The notes beneath the pieces were generated by a model. It saw only the letters and a list, made by a program, of their open reading frames with translations, ran no database searches and was not told where the DNA came from. From Actinomycetes bacterium (GTDB taxonomy: Bacteria; Actinomycetota; Acidimicrobiia; Acidimicrobiales; Bog-793): 64,000 nucleotides of DNA. Both the position numbers and the translations under genes were made by a program. Numbering within the stretch: the first letter of the stretch is position 1; every line of letters starts with the position of its first letter. Positions 7,003 through 18,693 of the stretch are shown in pieces. The stretch is taken from positions 1 to 64,000 of the forward strand of contig JAJZBI010000013.1 of assembly GCA_021798985.1 (NCBI GenBank), read 5' to 3'.

Positions 7003-9282
7003 ATGCGATGGCTGCTGTCGGCCGGACCGGCGCCGTTGCTCGCCATCTGCGGGGGCGCGCTCGCGGCGGGTGCGCTGGCGCACCTTGGCGGTGCCGGCGG
7101 GGCGGGAGACGCCGTGTGGATGGCGGCAGGCGCGCTCGGTGCGGCGTTCAGCCTCGCCGCGACGCTGTCGGCGCTGCTCGCTCGGCGGCTCGGTGTCGAC
7201 CTCATCGCCGTGCTGGCGCTCGCGGGGGCGCTCGCGGTCGGCGAGGCGCTAGCGGCGGCGGTGATCGCGCTGATGGTCGCGACCGGCGCCTTCCTCGAGC
7301 GTTGGGCCGAGCGGCGCGCACGGCGCGACCTTTCTGTTCTGTTCCGTCGCGCGCCCACCTCAGTTCGACGACGACGCGACGGTGCCACCGAGGTCATCGA
7401 CGTCGCAGCGGTCGAGCCTGGCGACGAGCTCCTCATCGCTCCGGGTGAGGTCGTCTGCGTCGATGGTGAGGTTGCGGGCAACCTCGCGGTGCTCGACGAG
7501 TCATCGCTCACCGGTGAAGCGGTCGCGGTCGAGCGGGCGGCGGGCGAGAGCGTGCGCAGCGGGGCCGCCAATGCGGGCCCGGCGTTTGTCCTACGCGCCA
7601 CGGCCGGCGCAGCCGAGAGCACCCAGGCGCGCCTCGAGCAACTCGTCGCACAGGCGGAGCGCTCGCGTCCGGAGTTCGTGCGCCTGGCGGACCGCTTCGC
7701 GCTCGGCTTCCTCGCCCTCACCCTCGGCCTTGCGGCGATCGCCGCGGCCATCGCCGGGGCCGAGCGCGCCGTCGCCGTCCTCGTCGTGGCTACGCCGTGT
7801 CCCCTCATCCTCGCGGCCCCGATCGCCTTCGTCGCCGCCCAGGCGCGCTCGGCGCGTCGGGGGGTGGTGATCAAAGGCGGGACGGTGCTGGAGCGTCTCG
7901 GCGCGGCCGGCACCTTGTTGCTCGACAAGACCGGGACGGTCACCGAGGGGCGCCCCGCGGTGGTCGCGGTCCTCGCGGTCGAGGCGGCAGACGCCGACGC
8001 GGTGCTCGCACGCTGCGCGTCGCTCGAGCAGGCGTCCGCCCACGTCTTTGCCACCCCGATCGTCCAGGCGGCGCGCGAGCGCTCCCTTCGCCTCGAGCCC
8101 CCGAGCGAGGTGCGCGAGGAGCCTGGCCGCGGCCTGAGCGGCCGGGTCGCCCACCACGCGGTCGCCGTCGGTCGTGCTGACGCCATCGGGTTCGTGGACC
8201 CGAGCGTCCTCGCCGCGGCGACGCGTGCCGTCGAGCGCGAGGGGGCGAGCGCGGTCTACGTGGTGAGCGACGGCGCGCCGATGGGCGCGGTGATCCTCGA
8301 GGATCGCCCGCGGCGGGACGCGGCGCGCACGATCCGGGCGCTGCGCCGCAGCGGGATCGAGCGCGTCGTGCTCGTGAGCGGCGACCGTCCCGAGACCGCC
8401 GCCCGCTTTGGGCGCCTCATCGGTGCCGACGAGGCGATCGGTGGTTGCTCACCGAGCGACAAGGTCGAGGTGGTGCGTGCCGCGCCCGGCCCGGTGGTGA
8501 TGGTGGGGGATGGGATCAACGACGCCGCAGCGCTCGCGCTCGCCGATGTCGGCGTGGCGATGGCGGCGCGCGGCGCGTCGATCACCTCCGATGCCGCCGA
8601 CGTCGTGCTCTTGGTCGACCGGCTCGAGCGCCTCGGCGAGGCGCGTCTGTTGGCCCGGCGCGCCCGGCGAATCGCGACCGAGAGCGTGGGCGTTGGCATG
8701 GGGCTGTCCATCGCGGCGATGGGCGTCGCCGCCGCTGGCCTGCTGCCGGCGTTGTGGGGGGCGCTGTTGCAGGAGCTCATCGATGTGGCGGTGATTTTGA
8801 ACGCCCTTCGGGCACTGCGCGGCGCGCGCGGCGCGGCGCGGCTGACTGGCGAGCGCTCACTGCTCGCCGAGCGATTCGCGGCCGAGCACACCGCCGTGCT
8901 GCGCGACGTTGCTGAGCTGCAGCGTGCGGCCGACGGCCTCGGCGACCAACCGACCCCTGAGCAACTCGAGCGCGTCGGTGCCGCCTTTGTGTTGTTGCGC
9001 GACGAGATCGCCCCCCACGAACGGGCCGAGCAGGCGCTGCTCTACCCGGCGCTCGAGCCGGTCTTGGGCGGCAGCGACCCGTTGTCGCCCATGAGCCGCG
9101 CCCACGTCGAGATCGAAGAGCAGACGCGCCGGCTCGGTCAGCTGATCGGCACGATCGGGGACGAGGTCCGCAGCGACGACGTCGCTGAGCTCCGCCGTCT
9201 CCTCTACGGCTTAGTCGCCGTCATCGAGCTGCACTCCCATCAGGAGGAGGAGAGCTACTTCTCCCTCGTCGACGAGCCGTGA
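7003..9282 (+). CDS. P1B-type metal ATPase with C-terminal hemerythrin-like domain
   Basis: Inner-membrane heavy-metal P-type ATPase (759 aa). It has no N-terminal HMA domain. In order it shows three to four membrane helices, the actuator TGE (SSLTGEAVAV), the membrane motif VVATPCPLILAAPIAF, the phosphorylation site DKTGTVTEG, an atypical H-V where most P1B pumps have H-P (ASAHVFATP), the hinge VGDGINDAAALALADVG, and a last-helix motif QELIDVAVILNALRALRG. TPC plus Q-E-x-x-D...N-A-L-R fits the P1B-5 class. The last 130 residues carry spaced His/Glu (AEHTAVL, PHERAEQALLYP, RAHVEIEEQ, HSHQEEESY) like a hemerythrin HHE domain, which is known on P1B-5 pumps. Cobalt, nickel or iron export is inferred. 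The ATG at 7003 is preferred; GTG 6994 is possible; no strong ribosome site is visible. Confidence 0.9.
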   Translation: MRWLLSAGPAPLLAICGGALAAGALAHLGGAGGAGDAVWMAAGALGAAFSLAATLSALLARRLGVDLIAVLALAGALAVGEALAAAVIALMVATGAFLERWAERRARRDLSVLFRRAPTSVRRRRDGATEVIDVAAVEPGDELLIAPGEVVCVDGEVAGNLAVLDESSLTGEAVAVERAAGESVRSGAANAGPAFVLRATAGAAESTQARLEQLVAQAERSRPEFVRLADRFALGFLALTLGLAAIAAAIAGAERAVAVLVVATPCPLILAAPIAFVAAQARSARRGVVIKGGTVLERLGAAGTLLLDKTGTVTEGRPAVVAVLAVEAADADAVLARCASLEQASAHVFATPIVQAARERSLRLEPPSEVREEPGRGLSGRVAHHAVAVGRADAIGFVDPSVLAAATRAVEREGASAVYVVSDGAPMGAVILEDRPRRDAARTIRALRRSGIERVVLVSGDRPETAARFGRLIGADEAIGGCSPSDKVEVVRAAPGPVVMVGDGINDAAALALADVGVAMAARGASITSDAADVVLLVDRLERLGEARLLARRARRIATESVGVGMGLSIAAMGVAAAGLLPALWGALLQELIDVAVILNALRALRGARGAARLTGERSLLAERFAAEHTAVLRDVAELQRAADGLGDQPTPEQLERVGAAFVLLRDEIAPHERAEQALLYPALEPVLGGSDPLSPMSRAHVEIEEQTRRLGQLIGTIGDEVRSDDVAELRRLLYGLVAVIELHSHQEEESYFSLVDEP

Positions 9283-9295
9283 CGCGACGCAGGCG

Positions 9296-9319
9296 TCGCC
9301 GCTCACCCCGAGGTGGCGA
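9296..9319. terminator. Possible terminator after the metal ATPase
   Basis: TCGCC-G-CTC pairs with GAG-GT-GGCGA around a five-base ACCCC loop, 13 nt after the ATPase stop and between convergent genes. It is a short, bulged stem with no U-run, so only a weak candidate. Confidence 0.3.
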
Positions 9320-9394
9320 CCACGCCGCCGAGCGCGGACGTGGCGGGGGTTGAGCGACCGGGCAACGTGTCGTGCTGCCGGTCCGCCCAGGGCC

Positions 9395-11884
9395 TCAGAG
9401 CGACTCGAGGAAGTGCGCGCGCGCGATCGCCCCGTCGCTGAGTAGCTGGGCGAGCAGCCCGGGCGCGCAGGGGCGGGCGAGCAAGAAGCCCTGACCGGCG
9501 GCGCAGCCTTCGCGGTGCAGCTGCTCGAGCTGGGCGGGGGTCTCGATCCCCTCGGCGAGCGTCTTCAGGCTGAGGTCGCGGCCGAGCTGAAGGATCGTGC
9601 GGACGAGCGCGGCCCCGTCGTTGGTGTCGAGGCGCGAGACGAAGGAACGGTCGATCTTCAACACGTCGACGGGGAACTGCTGGAGGTAGGCGAGCGAGGA
9701 GTAGCCGGTTCCGAAGTCGTCGATCGCGACGTTGATGCCGATGCGCTTCAGCGCCTTGAGTCGTGCCGCGGCGCGCTCAGGGTTGCGCATCAAGGTCGTC
9801 TCGGTGATCTCGATCGTCAGGGCCGCGGGGTCGAGCCCGCTCGCCCGAAGCGCGTGGGCCACGCTGTCGACGAAGTCGTCGCGCTCGAGCTGGCGGCTCG
9901 AGGCGTTGACCGCGACGCCGACCGCATCGCCGGCGCGACGCCACGACGCCGCCTGACGGCACGCCTCTTCCAGCAAGAAGCGCCCGACCTCGACGATCAG
10001 GCCGGTGGCCTCCAAGGTGGTGATGAATTCGGCCGGCATCACGGTGCCCCGCGTCGGGTGCTGCCAGCGGACGAGCGCCTCGACGCCGCTCACCTGCAAG
10101 GTGTCGAGGTCGAAGATCGGCTGGTACTCGAGAAAGAACTGGCGGGTGCGGGCCGCCTCGCGCAGCTCGAGCTCGAGCTCGAGGCGTCGGGCGACCGAGG
10201 CCCGCATCGCCGGCTGGAAGGTGACCGCTCCGCCGCGGGCGCGCAGCTTGGCCTCGTAGAGGGCGATGTCCGCGTCGCGCAGCAGCGCCTCGGGGTCTGC
10301 CGGCGCGCCGATCGCGATCCCGATGCTCGCGGAGACCGCGGTGGTCTGGCCAGCGAGGCGGAACGGCGCCGCCATCGCGGCCACCAGTTGATCTGCGACC
10401 CCGCTCGGCGAGCCGGTCCCTGCTTCTTGTTCGAACAGGATCACGAACTCGTCGCCGCCAAGGCGCCCGATCGTCGCGAACTCCCCGGCAACGGCGACAA
10501 AGCGCTGCGCCACCTCGCGCAGCAGCTCGTCGCCCGCTCCATGGCCGAGTGAGTCGTTGACGTCTTTGAACTGGTCGATGTCGACGAACAAGGCGGCGAT
10601 CGCCCTGCGCTCGCGCCGGGCACGGCTGAGCAGCTGCTCGGCCCGGTCGAAGACGAGCGCGCGGTTCGGCAGGCCGGTGAGGTCGTCGTGCAGCGCCTGG
10701 TGGCGCAGCTGGGCGGTGCGCAGCTCCACGAGCTGCAGCGCTCGGGCGCGCGAGCGGCTGAGCACCACGAAGAACAGCAAGATGAGGAGCGAAAGGGCCA
10801 GCCCGATGCCGATCACGGCGAGCCCCTGGTCGGTCGCCGACAACGCGGCGGTGGTGGCGGGTGCGGCAAGAGCGACCGACCATGGCCCCATGAGGTGGAA
10901 GTGTGCGGTGAGGGTATCGGGGGCGGCGGTCCCGCTGGCGGCCGAGACCGTCGTGCGGGTGCCGGGATTCGTGAACGAGAGCACGGCGGCCTGCTCGCGG
11001 CGGGCCGCGATGCTCGGGGCGAGGATGTCGTCCGCCTCATAGATCGTGAGGATCCAACCGCGCGTGGCGTCGAGGCGGGCCGCTGGCGAGCGCGGCGGCC
11101 GGCGCGTCGAATAGACCGGGGTCGCCGTGAGCAAGAGGTTGCTCTTTGCGAGCTGCCCGGTGGCAGACGCGGGCAGCTGTGGGACGTTCGAGCCCGCAGG
11201 AATCGCGCGCAGCAGGCGGGCGAGCGTCGAACCGGTGGGCTGTGCCGCCATGGACGATCCGGTCAAGAGCGCGCCGATCGGGAGGGCGCAGTAGTTGAGG
11301 TCAGGCCGGGCGAAGGCGAGGATGCTCGTCACGGCGCCGGCGGGTAGGTGTACGTCGCCCGAGACCTGGACGACCCCGGCGCGCGTCAGGCAGTACGCGG
11401 ACTCCTGGCGCTTGGGGGTGACCGCGAAGGGACCGGGCTCGGGCAGCCCGAGCGGGGGGTCGGAGGCGACGGTGCGGGCGAAGCGGGCGAGTCGTCCGGC
11501 GGGGACGTGCTCGACGTAGACGAGGCCGAAGGTGCCGGGGAAGTCGCCGCGGGCACCGAGGAGCAGCTCGAACCAGCGCTCGAAGGTGGCATTACCGACC
11601 GCCGGATTGTCCTGGACGAGGGTCCGTGCCATCGAGGTCAAGTCGTTGTCACGCTGCAGCGCGAGTGCGAGCGCGCTCGCCACCGCGGCGGCAGTGGAGT
11701 GGAAGCTCTGCTGGCCCTGGGCGCGCACGTCGTCGCGCCAGCGCCACCCGGCGAAGACCGACCCGGCGACGCCCAAGCAGACGAGGATCGCCCCGAGGCC
11801 GGCGAGCAGCCGCCGCCGGCGCGGCTCGGAGCCCTCGTGCCCGTCCTCGGGTGCGAGGGCGCGGATCGACCCCCGTGGTTCCAC
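9395..11884 (-). CDS. Membrane CHASE-GGDEF-EAL cyclic-di-GMP enzyme
   Basis: Sensor protein of cyclic-di-GMP turnover (829 aa). An N-terminal membrane helix (about 26-46), an extracytoplasmic CHASE-like region (about 70-290) and a second helix (about 350-375) precede a GGDEF domain with intact GRLGGDEFVILF and an EAL domain with VEALVRWQHP, DDFGTGYSSLAYL and KIDRSFV. Both catalytic signatures look complete, so it may make and degrade the messenger; which activity dominates is not readable. No I-site R-x-x-D is seen at the usual place before GGDEF. The start is GTG with no obvious ribosome site, so the N-terminus is uncertain. It sits divergently next to the RsbU-type phosphatase. Confidence 0.92.
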   Translation of the reverse strand: MEPRGSIRALAPEDGHEGSEPRRRRLLAGLGAILVCLGVAGSVFAGWRWRDDVRAQGQQSFHSTAAAVASALALALQRDNDLTSMARTLVQDNPAVGNATFERWFELLLGARGDFPGTFGLVYVEHVPAGRLARFARTVASDPPLGLPEPGPFAVTPKRQESAYCLTRAGVVQVSGDVHLPAGAVTSILAFARPDLNYCALPIGALLTGSSMAAQPTGSTLARLLRAIPAGSNVPQLPASATGQLAKSNLLLTATPVYSTRRPPRSPAARLDATRGWILTIYEADDILAPSIAARREQAAVLSFTNPGTRTTVSAASGTAAPDTLTAHFHLMGPWSVALAAPATTAALSATDQGLAVIGIGLALSLLILLFFVVLSRSRARALQLVELRTAQLRHQALHDDLTGLPNRALVFDRAEQLLSRARRERRAIAALFVDIDQFKDVNDSLGHGAGDELLREVAQRFVAVAGEFATIGRLGGDEFVILFEQEAGTGSPSGVADQLVAAMAAPFRLAGQTTAVSASIGIAIGAPADPEALLRDADIALYEAKLRARGGAVTFQPAMRASVARRLELELELREAARTRQFFLEYQPIFDLDTLQVSGVEALVRWQHPTRGTVMPAEFITTLEATGLIVEVGRFLLEEACRQAASWRRAGDAVGVAVNASSRQLERDDFVDSVAHALRASGLDPAALTIEITETTLMRNPERAAARLKALKRIGINVAIDDFGTGYSSLAYLQQFPVDVLKIDRSFVSRLDTNDGAALVRTILQLGRDLSLKTLAEGIETPAQLEQLHREGCAAGQGFLLARPCAPGLLAQLLSDGAIARAHFLESL

Positions 11885-12110
11885 GATGGAGAATTACGGC
11901 CGAATGCGCCGGATGCTGAAGCGCACCGGCACCGGCCTTGTTGCGCTTGTCGTGATGCCCCGAGGCCGGCCACGCGCGCCGTGATCGTTGCAGTGCAAAA
12001 GCGGTCCCGACGCGGCGCGCAACACCCGCGGCACCGAGCCGGCGGGAGCGAGGCCGAGGACGACGGTGCCATGGCGTGGCGGCGTCGGCCGTGCTGGGGG
12101 GCTGAGCTTC

Positions 12111-12139
12111 TTGTTGCCTCTCGGTGCGCTCGCTAGCCT
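12111..12139 (+). promoter_or_regulatory. Promoter of the phosphatase operon
   Basis: TTGTTG (12111-12116), a 17-nt spacer and TAGCCT (12134-12139), followed 6 nt later by an ATG at 12146. The distance from the -10 element puts the transcript start at or next to that ATG, as in leaderless mRNAs. The rest of the gap back to the GGDEF-EAL gene (11885-12110) holds no gene I can support. Confidence 0.55.
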
Positions 12140-12145
12140 CAGGCG

Positions 12146-12223
12146 ATGTTCACCTCTTCGCCCGGCCCGCCGCGCCATGCTGGCGCGCCGCGCAGTGCGG
12201 AAGTGCGCGCCGGGCGATGCTGA
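12146..12223 (+). CDS. Putative 25-codon leader peptide
   Basis: Short reading frame beginning MFTSSPGPPRH and ending R-A-G-R-C, out of frame with the phosphatase. Its TGA (12221-12223) ends one base before the phosphatase ATG (TGAgATG). It starts exactly where transcription from the upstream TTGTTG/TAGCCT promoter is predicted to begin. The arrangement suggests translational coupling in place of a ribosome binding site. The peptide itself resembles nothing I know and could be incidental. Confidence 0.35.
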   Translation: MFTSSPGPPRHAGAPRSAEVRAGRC

Positions 12224-12224
12224 G

Positions 12225-13865
12225 ATGACCGTGGGGCGCGCGGGCCGAGCGCGCGCCAAGTCGGAAGCGCAGGGAGTCGGTGATCGCCTGCGGGCGCACC
12301 GGCTCGCGCTCGGGGTGCTCGCCGGCGGCGTCGTCCTCACGGGTGCACTGGTGGTCGGCTTGCAGGCCAGCTATCTGCATCAGCAACAGCGGATCACCTC
12401 ATCGCAGACCGCGCTCACCGCTGCCTCCCTCGGCGTCGCGCAGGTCGATCTCAACCGTCGCCTCGGTGAGGCGGTCGCTGCCGCGGCCGAGGCGTCGCAC
12501 CCATCGGTCGCGTTCGATCAGACCCTTGCGGCCTCGATGCATCCGAAGGGGCCCTTCGTCAGTGCCTCGTTGCGTGAGCTGCGCGGCACCCGGCTGGTCG
12601 TGGTCGCCCACCTCGGCGCGCCCCCGATCCGCTCGCTGTCGAGGCCTGCGGTGCTCGCCGACTGTCGAGAGGCCATCCGCAGCGGCGGCCTCGTCACCGA
12701 CCGCGTCGTCGCAAAGCACCGCCAGCGGCTGCTGTACTACCTGGCGACGAGTGGTCAGAGCGGGACCTTCGTCGCGGCCGCCGCGCAGGCGCTGCCGGGC
12801 GATCGCCGGGTGCGCATTCCGCCGAGCGCCCCGTATGCCGATCTCAACGCCGCGCTGTATTACGGCCGCCGGGTGCGCCCGGCGGCGCTGATCGAGGCGA
12901 GCACGGCACATCTGCCGCTCAGCGGAATCACGGCGCGCGCCGCCGTGCCGCTCGGCTCGAGCGTGATCACGCTGGTCGCCTCGCCCAAGGGCTCCCTCAT
13001 GGGTGCCTGGGCACAGGCGGCGCCGTGGGCCCTGCTCGCCGCCGGGCTCGTGTTGAGCGTCGCCCTCGCGGTGTTGACCGACCGCCTGGTGCAGCGCCGC
13101 CGCCATGCCGAAGTGCTCGCGCTGGAGAACCGCTCGCTGTACCGCGAGCAGCGCGGGATCTCCGAGACGCTGCAGCGCGCACTCCTGCCGCGCCGGCTGC
13201 CCGAGATCGCCGGGGTCGAGATGGCCTCGTTGTACCTGTCGGGGATCGCCGGGCTCGAGGTCGGCGGCGACTGGTACAGCGTGATCACCGTCGACGCCGA
13301 CCGCTTCGCGTTCGTGGTGGGAGATGTCTCGGGCCGCGGCGTGCGCGCCGCCACCGTGATGGCCTCCTTGCGCTACACGATCCGGGCGCTCGCCGCGCTC
13401 GGCTTCATGCCCGAACAAATCCTCGAGCTCGCCGGGCGCGAGATCAACCTCTTGAGCGACGAGCACTTTGCCACCGTGCTCGTCGGTCTCGTCGACAACC
13501 GGAGCCGGCAGATGCGGATCGCGAACGCCGGGCACCTGCCGCCGCTGTTGATCGCCGGTGGCCGTGCCGAGTACCTCGAACTGCCGATTGGGCCACCGCT
13601 CGGCGTCGCCACGGTCTCCTACGCTGCGCTCGAGGTCCCGATGCCCGAGCGGGCGACGTTGCTCGCCTACACCGACGGCCTCGTCGAGCGCCGAGACGCC
13701 AGCCTCGATACGGGCCTCGAGGCGCTCCGTCAGACGGCGAGCCAGATTGAGGGTTCGGTTCAAGAGTGCCTCGAGCGGATCGTCGCCGAGCTCGTCCCCT
13801 CCGGTAGCGAGGACGATCTCGCCGCCTTGGGGCTGCGTTGGGGTTTGGAGCAAGGCGGAAATTAA
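12225..13865 (+). CDS. Membrane-bound SpoIIE/RsbU-type serine phosphatase
   Basis: Sensor phosphatase (546 aa) expected to dephosphorylate a STAS anti-anti-sigma factor. It has two membrane helices (about residues 22-43 and 265-283) around an extracytoplasmic sensor region of about 220 residues that I cannot assign, a short coiled linker, then a PPM/SpoIIE domain beginning ETLQRALLPRRLPEIAGVE and containing the metal-binding stretches EVGGDWYSV, VGDVSGRGVRAATVM, NAGHLPPLL and LLAYTDGLVERRD. The start at 12225 is supported by its one-base distance from the leader reading-frame stop; an in-frame ATG at 12177 is the alternative. The STAS gene follows at 126 nt. Confidence 0.9.
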   Translation: MTVGRAGRARAKSEAQGVGDRLRAHRLALGVLAGGVVLTGALVVGLQASYLHQQQRITSSQTALTAASLGVAQVDLNRRLGEAVAAAAEASHPSVAFDQTLAASMHPKGPFVSASLRELRGTRLVVVAHLGAPPIRSLSRPAVLADCREAIRSGGLVTDRVVAKHRQRLLYYLATSGQSGTFVAAAAQALPGDRRVRIPPSAPYADLNAALYYGRRVRPAALIEASTAHLPLSGITARAAVPLGSSVITLVASPKGSLMGAWAQAAPWALLAAGLVLSVALAVLTDRLVQRRRHAEVLALENRSLYREQRGISETLQRALLPRRLPEIAGVEMASLYLSGIAGLEVGGDWYSVITVDADRFAFVVGDVSGRGVRAATVMASLRYTIRALAALGFMPEQILELAGREINLLSDEHFATVLVGLVDNRSRQMRIANAGHLPPLLIAGGRAEYLELPIGPPLGVATVSYAALEVPMPERATLLAYTDGLVERRDASLDTGLEALRQTASQIEGSVQECLERIVAELVPSGSEDDLAALGLRWGLEQGGN

Positions 13866-13990
13866 TCCGGCCAAATCGGAATACTTCGTTGACGACCTGG
13901 GTATTGGTTCGGCCCGCTGCTACCATCAGCTCGGCTTGGACGTCAGGCTGCAGCTCCAGCGACGAGGTAGATCGGCCGACGGTGCCCGAG

Positions 13991-14302
13991 ATGAGGATGA
14001 CCGAGGGCGAGGGCGGCGCCCGCCGCGCCACGGTTCAAGTCGTGGGCGAGCTGGACATGATCAACGCCGCCGACCTGCATCAGCAGCTCCTCGTGCTGCT
14101 GCACGACCGGGTACAAGAGATCGTGCTCGACCTCTCCGACCTCGTCTTCGTGGACGCGTCGGGGATCGGGGCGATCGTGGCTGCCGCAAACCTCGCGCGC
14201 CGCGACGGCCGGCGGCTCGTGCTCGCCCACCCACGCCCATCGGTCCGGCGCACCTTGGAGCTCGCGCACGTCGAGGACCTCTTGCCGATCGACAGCGAAT
14301 GA
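13991..14302 (+). CDS. STAS-domain anti-sigma factor antagonist
   Basis: Small cytoplasmic STAS protein (103 aa) of the RsbV/SpoIIAA class. The core reads VQVVGELDMINAADLHQQL, then IVLDLSDLVFVDASGIGAIV. The serine of DASGIGA is the phosphorylation site expected for this family. It should be phosphorylated by the neighbouring RsbW-type kinase and dephosphorylated by the upstream phosphatase. The reading frame extends further upstream, but ATG 13991 (or ATG 13997) starts just before the recognisable fold. It converges on the kinase gene with 21 bp between the stops. Confidence 0.88.
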   Translation: MRMTEGEGGARRATVQVVGELDMINAADLHQQLLVLLHDRVQEIVLDLSDLVFVDASGIGAIVAAANLARRDGRRLVLAHPRPSVRRTLELAHVEDLLPIDSE

Positions 14303-14323
14303 GGCCGTGAGCGCGCCGCGTGC

Positions 14324-14719
14324 CTAGAGTTCGAACCACACCACCTTGCCGCTATCCAGGCGCTCGATGCCCCAGTTCGCGGCGAGCTGGTTGACGATCT
14401 GCAGGCCGCGGCCACCTGGTGATTCCGAAGTCGTCGCCTTGAGCACCGGCAGCGCGTCGCTCGCGTCCCGGACCTCGACTCGAAGGCGCGGTCGCAGCGA
14501 CACCCGCACCGAGAAGACGCCGTCGGCGTAGCGCATCGCGTTGGTGGCGAGCTCGGAGACCATGAGCTCGACGCTCTCGCGCTCGGAGGGCTCGGCCACG
14601 AGGCGACCGGCGAACTTGCGCGCCGCGCGGACCGCGCGCGGTTCTGCAGGAAAGCTCGCCTCCTCCCACTGCCGTGGCGAGTGCGACTCGGACGCATGGC
14701 CGTTCAGTTTTGTGATCAC
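14324..14719 (-). CDS. RsbW-type anti-sigma serine kinase (HATPase)
   Basis: GHKL-fold ATPase (131 aa) predicted to phosphorylate a STAS antagonist or bind a sigma factor. Visible motifs are the N-box VSELATNAMRYADG and the G-box SPGGRGLQIVNQLA, with a typical N-terminus in which S-F-P-A-E-P leads into AVRAARKFAG. Start GTG at 14719. With the adjacent phosphatase and STAS genes it completes a three-part partner-switching set, although it is on the opposite strand. The sigma factor it controls is not in the immediate cluster. The 273 nt upstream, to the glycyl-tRNA synthetase stop, show nothing clear. Confidence 0.88.
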   Translation of the reverse strand: MITKLNGHASESHSPRQWEEASFPAEPRAVRAARKFAGRLVAEPSERESVELMVSELATNAMRYADGVFSVRVSLRPRLRVEVRDASDALPVLKATTSESPGGRGLQIVNQLAANWGIERLDSGKVVWFEL

Positions 14720-14992
14720 GCGCTCGGCAGCTCCGGGATTGTTTGGCGCACGGCGACGCCGACGCGGCTGTCAACAGCAATTGACGGCTAACGGTAACGA
14801 CGATGAGGAGCGAGTGCAAAGGGCGCGACTCGCCGAGCGCTCAGGAAACGGCGAGATTGGCGAAGTGGCAGCCCAGCGCCAGCAGGCTGACCGGGCCGAG
14901 CTGGGGGCATCGACCACGCGCCCACGCCATCTCGGCAAGAGCGAGCCGGTCGCGTGGGAAGCGCTCGGCGGATTCTGCCCGATCGGGCAGGT

Positions 14993-18079
<3,087 letters not shown>

Positions 18080-18693
18080 TAGGCGCCTAGGCTAATGCAG
18101 GCGGGCGCGCCGCCCCCACCAGGAAGAACCCGCGCGAGGCAGCGGGTCGAGCTCGCCTGTCGGCCCCGTTCCTCTCGACCGCACGTGCAAAGGCGCGCCG
18201 GGGGGTCGAGAGACGCCGATCCCGGACCTCCTCGTGCGAGCCGAGCCAGAGGCGCGAGGGCTGCCACGGGAGCCGCAGCCATTGAGGAAGATGGGGAGGC
18301 GCCCGTTGGCACCGGCCACCCTGGGCTCGGCTGAGCGGCAGGTGCCAAGCGTCAAAGAACTGGCCGCGCTGGCCGGTGCGATGGGTCGGGGACTCGATGT
18401 GGTCGCCGGTCCGAGGACCAGGAGGGCCGGTCATCACGGGCGCGGCGGGCGATGGGGGCGCTGGTCGGACGGCGCGAGGGCGTGGTCATCGGCCATTCCT
18501 CTCGACGAAGCGACGCACGCGGTGCGGATTGAAGGGACGCCTGGTTGCGGACCGAGCATCTCAAAGAAGGTTGGGGCCCCGTGGCCACCGGCGCGGCGAG
18601 ATCGACGGCGAGCCCCCGTCGCGGCGACACGGCGCCGAGCCCAACGATCTGTAGTGCTTCGAGTCGGTCGCGCCGGTCTTGGATCGATGCCGC
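18080..18693. other. 614-bp gap with no supported gene
   Basis: Between the glycyl-tRNA synthetase start and the Pmp3-like gene. All frames give arginine/proline-rich strings without domains. The only structure I see is an inverted repeat CTCTCGACC (18172-18180) / GGTCGAGAG (18204-18212), 9-bp arms with a 23-nt loop. No tRNA-like or transposase-like remnant was recognised. It may be decayed sequence. Confidence 0.5.
18089..18094 (-). promoter_or_regulatory. -10 hexamer of the glycyl-tRNA synthetase gene
   Basis: TAGCCT on the minus strand, 9 nt before the ATG, the same hexamer seen before other starts in this window. No convincing -35 is visible. It sits in a local inverted repeat CATTAG...CTAATG (18077-18097). 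Confidence 0.4.

Noticed and set aside
14330..14340. GTTCGAACCAC, resembling a tRNA T-loop
   Set aside because: It is the 3' end of the anti-sigma kinase gene, and no cloverleaf can be formed around it.
18352..18654. Overlapping short frames in the gap after the glycyl-tRNA synthetase
   Set aside because: Arg/Pro-rich, no ribosome sites, no domains, frames on both strands equally poor.
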